Source: Arcanobacterium_A bovis (GTDB lineage: Bacteria > Actinomycetota > Actinomycetes > Actinomycetales > Actinomycetaceae). Taken from it: DNA of 64,000 bases. Within the stretch, counting starts at the first letter, position 1. Each line of letters begins with the position of its first letter. Both the position numbers and the translations under genes were made by a program. The stretch is taken from NCBI RefSeq assembly GCF_042655305.1, contig NZ_JBHSLR010000006.1; one strand, written 5' to 3'. Below, one piece after another: positions 34,056 to 41,502 of the stretch. Below the pieces are notes generated by a model that saw nothing but the letters and a program-made list of their open reading frames with translations, was not told the origin of the DNA and did not search any database.

Positions 34056-34718
34056 CTAAAACCTGTTAACGAACGTTTCTACGGCGTCTGCAGCACCGGA
34101 AATGATAATAACGTCTCCCGCACCAAAACTCAGCTGTGGAGTGGCGTACTGGAACGGGACATTGGGGGCTTTTATGCCAATAACGTTTATGCCGTATTCT
34201 TGGGCAAGATTGAGCTCTTCAAGTGAACGATTTTGCAGCTGAGCTGGTGCAAACATTTTTACTACCGCAAAGTGATCCTCAATTTCTATATAATCGAGCA
34301 TCTTTCCCGAAACCATATGCGCGACGCGTTCACCGGCGTCGTGCTCAGGATAAACGACGTGGTGCGCTCCGATTCGGCTCAGAATCGTGCCGTGAGCTAC
34401 AGACATCGCTTTTGCCCACACTTGTTCGAGGCCAAGATCAACAAGATTGGCAGTAATGAGCACTGAAGCCTCGATCGATGTACCTACGGCGACGACGGCA
34501 AAAGAGAAATCGCGGGCGCCAAGTTGTTCGAGTGCTTCTGTGGAAGTCGCGTCTGCTTGAATCACTGGAAAATGATGGGACCACTTTTGGACGAGCACAG
34601 GATCAGACTCCACCGCGAGCACGTCCCGTCCAAGAGCGTCAAGTGTGGTGGCGATTGAAGAACCAAATCGACCGAGGCCAATGACGAGTACCGCTTCGTT
34701 CAGCGCTCGATGTGCCAT
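34056..34718 (-). CDS. ktrA: Ktr/Trk potassium channel regulatory subunit (RCK protein)
   Basis: 220 residues: RCK_N Rossmann domain (VLVIGLGRFGSSIATTLDALG, ligand-binding glycine motif) and RCK_C (EYGINVIGIKAPN...FGAGDVIIISGAA). The cytoplasmic ring gates the membrane subunit encoded by the next gene upstream on this strand. RCK_C domains of KtrA proteins are known c-di-AMP receptors. RBS GGAAAGG before ATG 34718. The symbol is by family; TrkA is the alternative name. Confidence 0.92.
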   Translation of the reverse strand: MAHRALNEAVLVIGLGRFGSSIATTLDALGRDVLAVESDPVLVQKWSHHFPVIQADATSTEALEQLGARDFSFAVVAVGTSIEASVLITANLVDLGLEQVWAKAMSVAHGTILSRIGAHHVVYPEHDAGERVAHMVSGKMLDYIEIEDHFAVVKMFAPAQLQNRSLEELNLAQEYGINVIGIKAPNVPFQYATPQLSFGAGDVIIISGAADAVETFVNRF

Positions 34719-34901
34719 GTTTTTGCCTTTCCGTTTGCTTGTACCGCTAGTCTATCGGCCATTTTTGAATCGAAGCTACTGGTGTGCTTCGGTGAGGTGG
34801 CCAGAGAATCTCGTGTTTGATTGCTTGAAGCTCGTGGTTGTGAGTCTGAGACACGTGGCTTTTATATCGTGCGCGATCCCGTATCTTGATCGTGTCTTCA
34901 A

Positions 34902-36269
34902 TCAACCAACCAACGGTTGTTCTTCGGGCATCCTGATCACGCGCCGTCGGTAACGCAAAGCGAGCGCAGCCGCCGTCGTGACAGTGCCAACCCTGCCGAA
35001 GTACATCAAGAGCACGAGAATAACTTGCGCTGTGGGTGGAAGCATAGGGGTAATTCCGGTGCTTAAACCAGTTGTGGCGAATGCTGAGATCGTTTCGAAC
35101 AGAACGCGGGACAGCGGAAAATCAGTTATGTGGAGTATCGCGAGTGTGGAGACACCAACGAGCACAGTTCCAAGAAAAGTGATGGATATGGCGAGCCGAG
35201 TAACTGTGGCGGGAATGCGCCTTCCGTAAACTTCCACGTCTTGATCGCCGCGAGCTTCGGCAATGATGGCCAAGATGAGAATTGCGAAAGTAGTGACTTT
35301 GATACCGCCGCCGGTGCCTCCTGAACCGCCACCAATGAACATGAGAACATCAGTAAAGAACCAGGTAGACTCATGTATTTTGCTCATGTCAAGCGTGCTC
35401 AAGCCCGAGGATCGAGGCGTGATGGAATGGAACATCGCCGCTAGGATTTTTTCGTCGAAGCTGAGCGGGCCGTAGGTGTGGGAGTTATTCCACTCGAGGA
35501 TAAAGATGCCGATGATACCGAAGAAAAAGAGCGCGATTGATGTGGTTAGAGTAATTTTCGAGGTTAGTGACCAGCGTCGAGGTTTGCGCCAATGACGGGA
35601 AATATTGAGAATAACTGGGAAACCAAGCGCTCCCACAAAAGTGCCGAGAATAACTGGAATTCCGAACATCCAGCTATCCACGAAACCGGAGATGCCGGCG
35701 TCGTAAATAACGAAACCGCCGTTGTTGAATACGGAGATCGCCATAAAGATCGACGATCCAACCGCTGTGCCGAAGTCGGACGTAATTGACAAACTGGACG
35801 GAAGAAGAGCAAGGGCAAGAATTGACTCGGCAATAAGTGAGGTCACGACGACGGTGCGCAGCAGGCCACCTACCTCACCGAGGCGGCTTTTGGTTTCGTC
35901 AGCTGTAAGTATGCGTTGCGTAAGGCCAATTCGGCGCGATACTGCCAAGCCGAGTAAGGAAGCGAGGGTCATGACACCAAGGGCGCCGATTTGCATGGCG
36001 AAAGCGATGACGACGTGCCCAAAAGGAGACCAGTATGCGGCGGTATCGACCACGGTGAGACCGGTGACGCAGGTGGCCGACGTCGCCGTAAAAAGCGCGG
36101 TGAGAAATGGTGCCCTTGTAGGAGCATTGCGTGCTTGGGGAAGGAGCAATAATAACGTAAAACACAAAATTATGAGGGCAAAAATTACCAGTGCAAGCCT
36201 TGCTGGTGATCTGCGCGCAACTGAGTCTATGTAGTCACGTGCGCGAATTAGTAATCGCAGTTTGGTCAC
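34902..36269 (-). CDS. ktrB: TrkH/KtrB-family potassium transporter
   Basis: 455 residues with eight or more membrane segments arranged as four M1-P-M2 repeats. Filter loops are visible: TSATCVTGLTVVDT, SVFNNGGFVIYD, the glycine-rich gate GGSGGTGGGIKVTTF, and SAFATTGLSTGITP. Moves K+ (with Na+ in KtrB types). GTG start preceded by GAGGGG. Upstream of ktrA by 183 bases, likely one transcript running on into radA. Confidence 0.92.
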   Translation of the reverse strand: MTKLRLLIRARDYIDSVARRSPARLALVIFALIILCFTLLLLLPQARNAPTRAPFLTALFTATSATCVTGLTVVDTAAYWSPFGHVVIAFAMQIGALGVMTLASLLGLAVSRRIGLTQRILTADETKSRLGEVGGLLRTVVVTSLIAESILALALLPSSLSITSDFGTAVGSSIFMAISVFNNGGFVIYDAGISGFVDSWMFGIPVILGTFVGALGFPVILNISRHWRKPRRWSLTSKITLTTSIALFFFGIIGIFILEWNNSHTYGPLSFDEKILAAMFHSITPRSSGLSTLDMSKIHESTWFFTDVLMFIGGGSGGTGGGIKVTTFAILILAIIAEARGDQDVEVYGRRIPATVTRLAISITFLGTVLVGVSTLAILHITDFPLSRVLFETISAFATTGLSTGITPMLPPTAQVILVLLMYFGRVGTVTTAAALALRYRRRVIRMPEEQPLVG

Positions 36270-36559
36270 GAAATCGCCCCTCGTAGACGGCCCGATGTGG
36301 ATCGGACGTTATTTCGGTTAGCTTGTTGAGCTGAACAATTGGTGAATGGTTTGAATATTGGTGGTCGATTCCTATTCATGCAGCATATATGTACACGATG
36401 ATACGCGGAATTTGGTGCACTTACATACTTATGAGCTGTGTGAATGTGCTGGGAGATTTGGAGCCGTAAGACGTGGGGGGGGGAGGAAAGATCACGATGG
36501 GAAGAGTGTTGCGGAATAGGTGTTCTTGTTACAGTTGTGAAGAATGAAATGCTTGAGAA
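36270..36559. other. ktrB-bldC intergenic region with a 9-G tract
   Basis: About 290 bases upstream of ktrB (minus) and the bldC promoter. It holds a run of nine G at 36475-36483. No gene or named RNA is recognised; it should contain the ktrB promoter. Confidence 0.5.
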
Positions 36560-36588
36560 TTGTGTGCATTTTGAAAAAATGCGATAGA
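36560..36588 (+). promoter_or_regulatory. candidate bldC promoter with palindromic spacer
   Basis: TTGTGT (36560-36565), 17-base spacer, GATAGA (36583-36588). The whole spacer is an inverted repeat: GCATTTT, GAA, AAAATGC. The leader to the bldC ATG would be about 140 bases. Confidence 0.35.
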
Positions 36589-36736
36589 CTTGAGCAAGAA
36601 TTTCCGTACCTGAAAAATTTCTGAGATTCTTTAATGGATTTGTGTGGATTGCACCACGCGATTGACGGTCGGAACTTTCATTCACGCATCGGATTTCCAG
36701 GGGTTGGCTCTGGTTTACTTGGTAGGACGGAATAGG

Positions 36737-36952
36737 ATGTCTCAGCTTCCATCTTCTGGTCCGCAGTTTTTGACTGTGGCTGAAGTTGCCGAGATTACGC
36801 GCGTATCTCGGATGACTGTGTATCGCATGGTTCATGCTGGCGAACTGCCTGCCGTGCGTGTTGGTAGTTCCTACCGAGTACCTCGTTCAGCTCTTGATCA
36901 ACTCCTCGCTGGGAACGTTGATGGTGAGCGTCGCGAAGTTTCGGGAGCCTAG
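36737..36952 (+). CDS. bldC: BldC-like MerR-family DNA-binding protein
   Basis: 71 residues made almost only of a winged HTH of the excisionase/MerR type: LTVAEVAEITRVSRMTVYRMVHAGELPAVRVGSSYRVPRSALDQLL. Length and sequence match actinobacterial BldC, a small developmental/transcriptional regulator that binds direct repeats cooperatively. ATG 36737 follows GGTAGG...ATAGG. Downstream lies bS22, a pairing seen in other Actinobacteria. In a non-sporulating organism its regulon is unknown. Confidence 0.88.
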   Translation: MSQLPSSGPQFLTVAEVAEITRVSRMTVYRMVHAGELPAVRVGSSYRVPRSALDQLLAGNVDGERREVSGA

Positions 36953-36961
36953 GTTTTAGGG

Positions 36962-36967
36962 TACTAT
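36962..36967 (+). promoter_or_regulatory. candidate -10 (TACTAT) for bS22
   Basis: TACTAT fits TANNNT and lies just after the bldC stop, with a weak TTTCGG 17 bases upstream. It gives a leader of about 50 bases ending in GGAGG. Confidence 0.4.
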
Positions 36968-37023
36968 TCATTTGTTAAACGTAGCGGTTTTGCCGTTCCA
37001 ACTATTACTTCCGGAGGTAGCCA

Positions 37024-37122
37024 GTGGGTTCCGTCATTAAGAAGCGTCGTAAGCGCATGTCGAAGAAGAAGCACCGCAAATTGCTTCGCAAGACGCGCCA
37101 CCAGCGTCGCAATAAGAAGTGA
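37024..37122 (+). CDS. small ribosomal protein bS22 (AURKAIP1/COX24-domain)
   Basis: A 32-residue, extremely basic protein starting MGSVIKKRRKRMSKKKHRK and ending RRNKK. This is the tiny actinobacterial protein seen bound to the 30S subunit near the decoding centre in mycobacteria. GTG at 37024 has GGAGG 7 bases upstream. A strong hairpin terminator follows directly. Short length is normal for the family. Confidence 0.92.
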   Translation: MGSVIKKRRKRMSKKKHRKLLRKTRHQRRNKK

Positions 37123-37138
37123 CGTTTATAAACGTGGA

Positions 37139-37169
37139 AGAGAGAGTTTCCTAATTGGAAACTCTCTCT
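37139..37169 (+). terminator. rho-independent terminator after bS22
   Basis: Perfect 13-bp stem AGAGAGAGTTTCC / GGAAACTCTCTCT with a TAATT loop, followed by CTTTGTGTTTT. Confidence 0.85.
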
Positions 37170-37433
37170 CTTTGTGTTTTCGGATGTGCGCGAGTTTTAT
37201 ACGGCGGCTGTTTCGATGCTGTGCGTATTGCTATATGAGACGCACACTATGGATGTTTTCACAATATCTGAGGTGTGATTTGAACGATTGTTCGTGAGTG
37301 AAAAGTTGTGTCATTTTCGCAAAAATCGTTTAAGAACAAAATGAATCATGGCATTGCGTTACGTAAGGGCTTGACCAGCGGTCTGTTCATTGAATCATGA
37401 ATATTGTTTAGTGGAATGTTCTGATGTCAAGCA

Positions 37434-37461
37434 TTGACTGATATTACATTTCTGTTAATAA
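37434..37461 (+). promoter_or_regulatory. candidate promoter of the pilus operon
   Basis: TTGACT at 37434-37439, 16-base spacer, TAATAA at 37456-37461. It is the best sigma-70-like match in the AT-rich stretch before the backbone pilin gene. Confidence 0.45.
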
Positions 37462-37734
37462 AAATTGTTTTCACCTATTCTTTATCTGCGATGAAACGCT
37501 ATCGTGCCGTTTCACACATCGGTAATTATTGGAACTAATCCTGAAAAATGATTCCAGCTATGTTACAGTGGGAAACAAGTTTTAGGAACTCACATTTCGT
37601 GCTAACACCGGATTAGGGCTTGTTTTCGCGGGTTAGCAACAAGTCGTTTAGGGCGGGCTCTTGGCACGCCATATCGACAAGCGATTGATGAGCGGGACTC
37701 ATCTAGGCGTTAATCCATACGAAGGAAACATGAT
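37462..37734 (+). other. long structured leader of the pilin operon
   Basis: About 270 bases without a gene. GCTAAC (37601) can pair with GTTAGC (37632), and CTTGTT (37619) with AACAAG (37638); the two pairings interleave and are likely exclusive. GATGAG/CTCATC (37687-37703) forms a hairpin 30 bases before the start codon. No known riboswitch is recognised. The remainder upstream (37170-37433) is AT-rich with no gene. Confidence 0.4.
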
Positions 37735-39246
37735 ATGAAATCAATCAAATTGAAGGTTGTAGCAGTTATTGCACTTGTAGCAACTTTTGCCGTGGGTGGC
37801 GTACATTCTGCCAGTGCTGCGGATACCATCGATCCGTCCAAACCGGTGTCTCTCACGATTAACAAATACGAAGGAGATCCTACCCCGACGGCTCCAAATG
37901 CTGTGCCGGTCGCTCCTACGAACGGTGCAAAGCCACTAGATGGTGCGCAGTTTAAGATTGAAGCGGTAAATGGTATTGATCTTTCGACGCAAGCAGGATG
38001 GTCCAATGCTGCTCTTTTGACTGATGCTGATAAAGGCAATGATCCAACGGTCACCTATACAGATGTGACTACTCTAACGACGTCTGCTGGAACTGCCACG
38101 ATTTCGACTTCAACAAATACTGCATTTAAAGTTGGCATGTATCGTGTTACCGAACTTCAGAAGGCCGGTTACACTATTGCACCACCATTCTATGTGACGC
38201 TTCCATACTCGGATCCGGCAACTGGTGCTTGGACGTACAATCTCAACGTCTATCCAAAGAACCAGAATGTTACACCAACTAAAACAGTGAACGATTCCGT
38301 GGCAACGGTTGGAAAGAACCTGACCTACACAATTAAAGCACCGGTACCGGCAGGTACTCTCGATCGTTTCAACGTGGTGGACACGCTAGTTTCTGAGCTT
38401 GCTCTACAATCCAGTCCGGCAGCGCAAGTGACAGTCGTAGGGGCTTCTGCGCTTACACTTGATCCGGGTGACTATTCCGTTACCTATGACAACAATATCC
38501 TCAAAGTGGTGTTCTCGACTTCCGGCTTGCAGAAGTTGCAGAACGCGCGCGTGGGTGATCCAACATTGGCTGTGCAGGTTGTATTTGAAGCCAAAGTTCT
38601 GAGTGTTCCTTCTGCTGACGCAACTGTAAAGAATACTGCTTCGATTGAACTTCCCAACGCAGGTTCTGTGCAAACAGGGCAAACCGCAACAGTTCTTGCC
38701 AACGTAAATATTACGAAGTCCAGCACTTCTTCGGGTGTGACTGCAGATCAGCTCAATGGTGCAACGTTCGAAGTTTACCGTTGTTCCGATCCTGATGCAG
38801 ACGGCAAGTTTACCCTTGACGGTTCAGCATTAGTCATATCTAACGTTGCAACTACAACTGCAACCGATCCACAAACCACTAATGCGACCCTTGTAACTGC
38901 TGGAGGTACGGCGGATAACGCAACCAAATCTTCGATCACTGGTTACGGTCTGCCTTACAGCTCTGCCGGCTCTGATGGTGCTGTTGTAGTGAATAAGTTC
39001 TGTGTACTTGAAACGAAAGCTCCTGCTGGATTCGTTCGCAACCCAGAAGTTCTTCCTTTGACCAATTGGGATCCAGCAACGCACACCTACTCAATTGATG
39101 TGAATAACGTCAAGGATTCCCTGCTCGGTCAGCTCCCAGCAACCGGTGCATTTGGAATTGTGATCATCTTCTTGATCGGTATTGCACTCCTGGGTCGCGG
39201 CTTCTACACCAGTCGTCGTGACAACGAAAAAGCTGCAACTGCTTGA
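37735..39246 (+). CDS. LPATG-anchored backbone pilin, SpaA/SpaH/FimA type
   Basis: 503 residues. Signal peptide with cleavage after SASA (about residue 28), pilin motif lysine in LNVYPKNQN, isopeptide-type domains, an E-box (FCVLETKAPAGF) and sorting signal LPATG at 467-471, followed by a membrane helix and RR tail. In this family a sortase C links the pilin-motif lysine of one subunit to the Thr of the next LPxTG, making a covalent fibre. GAAGGAAACATGAT supplies the ribosome binding site. First gene of the locus, followed by a hairpin and its own sortase. Confidence 0.95.
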   Translation: MKSIKLKVVAVIALVATFAVGGVHSASAADTIDPSKPVSLTINKYEGDPTPTAPNAVPVAPTNGAKPLDGAQFKIEAVNGIDLSTQAGWSNAALLTDADKGNDPTVTYTDVTTLTTSAGTATISTSTNTAFKVGMYRVTELQKAGYTIAPPFYVTLPYSDPATGAWTYNLNVYPKNQNVTPTKTVNDSVATVGKNLTYTIKAPVPAGTLDRFNVVDTLVSELALQSSPAAQVTVVGASALTLDPGDYSVTYDNNILKVVFSTSGLQKLQNARVGDPTLAVQVVFEAKVLSVPSADATVKNTASIELPNAGSVQTGQTATVLANVNITKSSTSSGVTADQLNGATFEVYRCSDPDADGKFTLDGSALVISNVATTTATDPQTTNATLVTAGGTADNATKSSITGYGLPYSSAGSDGAVVVNKFCVLETKAPAGFVRNPEVLPLTNWDPATHTYSIDVNNVKDSLLGQLPATGAFGIVIIFLIGIALLGRGFYTSRRDNEKAATA

Positions 39247-39255
39247 TAAGTGAAA

Positions 39256-39289
39256 GGTTGGGGCAAGTGGAACACTGCTTGCCCCAACC
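39256..39289 (+). terminator. intercistronic hairpin between backbone pilin and sortase
   Basis: 12-bp perfect stem GGTTGGGGCAAG / CTTGCCCCAACC with a 10-base loop, directly after the pilin stop. There is no T run, so it may attenuate rather than stop transcription, or protect the pilin mRNA. Confidence 0.6.
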
Positions 39290-39308
39290 AGCTAACATAC
39301 GTTGATAT

Positions 39309-40241
39309 ATGACTTTTGAGCGAAACCACAAACGAACTTCGCCACGTACCAAACGCAATGCGCGGCGTCGAAGGAATCCGCGCTCTATTATCTACTTGAT
39401 ACTTGGAGTTTTGGTTCTTCTTTCGCCCGTCGTCATCACTCACTTGAAAAATATTGAGCAACACGAAATCGCCCAGCTGTATTCGGAAAACGTCAAGAAA
39501 ATGACTCCCGATCAGCGCAAACAACTTTTGGAAGCCGCCCAGAAATACAACAAGGAACTTCCCGAAGTTGGCTCGCCTGATCCATGGGTCAATGGCATTG
39601 ATGTTAATACTCCCGCGTACATGCGATATTTGGCTCAGCTTGATGTTGAGTCGGTGATGGGCCGATTAAAAGTTCCGGCAGTGGGCATTGATCTGCCTAT
39701 CTATCACGGAACTTCGCAGTCAACTCTGGCACATGGAATTGGGCACTTGTATGGCACCGCGCTTCCAACTGGTGGTGTAGGTTTTCATTCGGTGCTCACT
39801 GGACATTCTGGACTGGCAACTTTGACGATGTTCGACAATCTCACTCATATCGAGGTTGGAGAGATTTTCATCGTCGAGATACTAGGTGAGCAACACGCTT
39901 ACAAAGTGGATCAAATCAAAGTCGTTCTTCCGCAAGATGTTGAAAGTATCCGACCAGAAAGCGGACGCGACCTAGTAACACTGGTGACGTGCACACCATA
40001 CGGCATCAATAGCCACCGGCTCTTGGTACGTGGTGAACGCGTGGAGATGCCAAAAGAGAATATTGAACAGGTGTATTCGAGTCCATGGCAACCCTGGATG
40101 ATCGCAGCAATTGTGATCTCGGTGTTGACGCTCTTGTACATCTTGTGGTGGCTTTTTGGAAGAAAACGCAAGCGTGATGAAGAAGATGAACAACAGAATC
40201 TCACTGAGCAATTGGAGGAGGTAGAAGATGCACAACAGTAA
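39309..40241 (+). CDS. class C sortase (pilin polymerase)
   Basis: 310 residues with N- and C-terminal membrane helices, the class C layout. Catalytic His in TGHSGL, Cys in TLVTCTPYGIN, Arg in SHRLLVRGER. A lid motif DPW is visible in GSPDPWVN; in class C sortases this loop covers the active site. Likely polymerises the LPATG backbone pilin encoded just upstream. The start is ATG 39309. Overlaps the following pilin by 14 bases. Confidence 0.94.
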   Translation: MTFERNHKRTSPRTKRNARRRRNPRSIIYLILGVLVLLSPVVITHLKNIEQHEIAQLYSENVKKMTPDQRKQLLEAAQKYNKELPEVGSPDPWVNGIDVNTPAYMRYLAQLDVESVMGRLKVPAVGIDLPIYHGTSQSTLAHGIGHLYGTALPTGGVGFHSVLTGHSGLATLTMFDNLTHIEVGEIFIVEILGEQHAYKVDQIKVVLPQDVESIRPESGRDLVTLVTCTPYGINSHRLLVRGERVEMPKENIEQVYSSPWQPWMIAAIVISVLTLLYILWWLFGRKRKRDEEDEQQNLTEQLEEVEDAQQ

Positions 40242-41502
40242 GCGTTTTAGTATGCGCGTGCCTTTTGCGATTCTACTTTTCTTGCTTATGTGTCTGTTCG
40301 TTATTCCAGCGCCACTCGCTCTGGCTCAAAGCACAACCGACGTCACCATTCATAAAACCCAAGGCGAAGGCGACACACCTGGATTGCCACTAGCTGGTAT
40401 TACTTTCGAAGCGCTGCCTGTCCTTGGCATAACAGAGGCGAGTATTGACGCCCTCATCGCAGAGATGAAAACGAATCCAATGCTAGATGGGCATACGCTC
40501 GGCTCACCGGTACAGGCGGTGAGCAATGCACAAGGTGACGCATCTTTTGCCGGCTTGCCCGATGCGATTTATTTGATTCGCGAGATTCCATCACACGTTG
40601 GAAACGTTTCTTATTCGGTGATTAGTCCGTTCCTAATCGCTCTCCCGCGTATGGCAACTACTCAAGCCGACGGTAAACAAAAGCTTACTATTTACGCGAA
40701 AAATCAACCCTTGACGATCGCTATTACCTCGACTCCTGACTCGGCAGTTCAGCCCGGCAGTAGCGTTATGTGGCATATCCATTCCAACGTACCTGCCCCT
40801 GATCGCTTCGGTCTGTTGCATAACTACATCTTGGTGAGCCGTCTTGATCCTGCTCTGCAGTACGACGGCGTGAACGGCGTCGTTATTTCGGACGGAAATA
40901 CCTCCCTGACGCTTGAACCGGACGTTGATTACGTGGTGAATTTTGAGCCTTCCACCAATTCAGTATCCGTTACCCTGACGCCGAACGGTTTAGCTAAACT
41001 CGCTGCAATGCGAATGAAATCGCCACTAACCAACGTCCTGCTCGATATTAAGACGACGGTGCGTCCAGATACACCACAAGGTGCAGTTATTAAAAACGAA
41101 GTTCAACTTTTCCCTGACGGTTGGCCGCTCAATGGTACTGCCGGTGTGGCAATCGGTGCAGTATCGGACGTTTCGAATGTGACGGTTGTGGTTCCGACGC
41201 CGTCTCCATCCACACCGCAGTGCCCACCGACAGGCTGTGAATGCCCGCCGCAAGGCTGTGAAGCTTCGGTCATTTCGGTTATTTTGGCTAAAACAGGCGC
41301 ATACTTAAAAGAGATCATCATTGGGGCGATTGGCTTCCTTGTGGCCGGTCTCGTCATATTCTTCGTTGCGCTAAAGAGGCGCAAGGACGACGAACCTGCG
41401 GTCGATTCTCCCAATACCACAGCCAAAAATACGTTACATAAGTCAAGCGATGAAGTTGTTGAAGAACAGAAGATTAATGAAGGAGGCGGGGATGTTCAGT
41501 AA
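40228..41502 (+). CDS. second pilin, LAKTG sorting motif
   Basis: 424 residues. Signal peptide cleaved after ALA (about 34), pilin-like domain with ITFEALPVLG and the KLTIYAKNQPL motif (lysine like a pilin motif), and a spacer TPSPSTPQ followed by tandem CPPTGCE-CPPQGCE. The sorting signal is the non-canonical LAKTG (about 353-357), then a membrane helix. The cytoplasmic tail is unusually long, about 42 residues (KRRKDDEPAVDS...). RBS GGAGGTAGAAG inside srtC. Overlaps the adhesin gene by 11 bases. Probably a minor or basal pilin; could also be a second backbone for the second sortase. Confidence 0.88.
   Translation: MHNSKRFSMRVPFAILLFLLMCLFVIPAPLALAQSTTDVTIHKTQGEGDTPGLPLAGITFEALPVLGITEASIDALIAEMKTNPMLDGHTLGSPVQAVSNAQGDASFAGLPDAIYLIREIPSHVGNVSYSVISPFLIALPRMATTQADGKQKLTIYAKNQPLTIAITSTPDSAVQPGSSVMWHIHSNVPAPDRFGLLHNYILVSRLDPALQYDGVNGVVISDGNTSLTLEPDVDYVVNFEPSTNSVSVTLTPNGLAKLAAMRMKSPLTNVLLDIKTTVRPDTPQGAVIKNEVQLFPDGWPLNGTAGVAIGAVSDVSNVTVVVPTPSPSTPQCPPTGCECPPQGCEASVISVILAKTGAYLKEIIIGAIGFLVAGLVIFFVALKRRKDDEPAVDSPNTTAKNTLHKSSDEVVEEQKINEGGGDVQ

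Noticed and set aside
37601..37643. H-type pseudoknot in the pilin leader
   Set aside because: The arms have pseudoknot order, but there is no linker between the last two arms, so both six-base helices cannot form at once; alternative hairpins are more likely.
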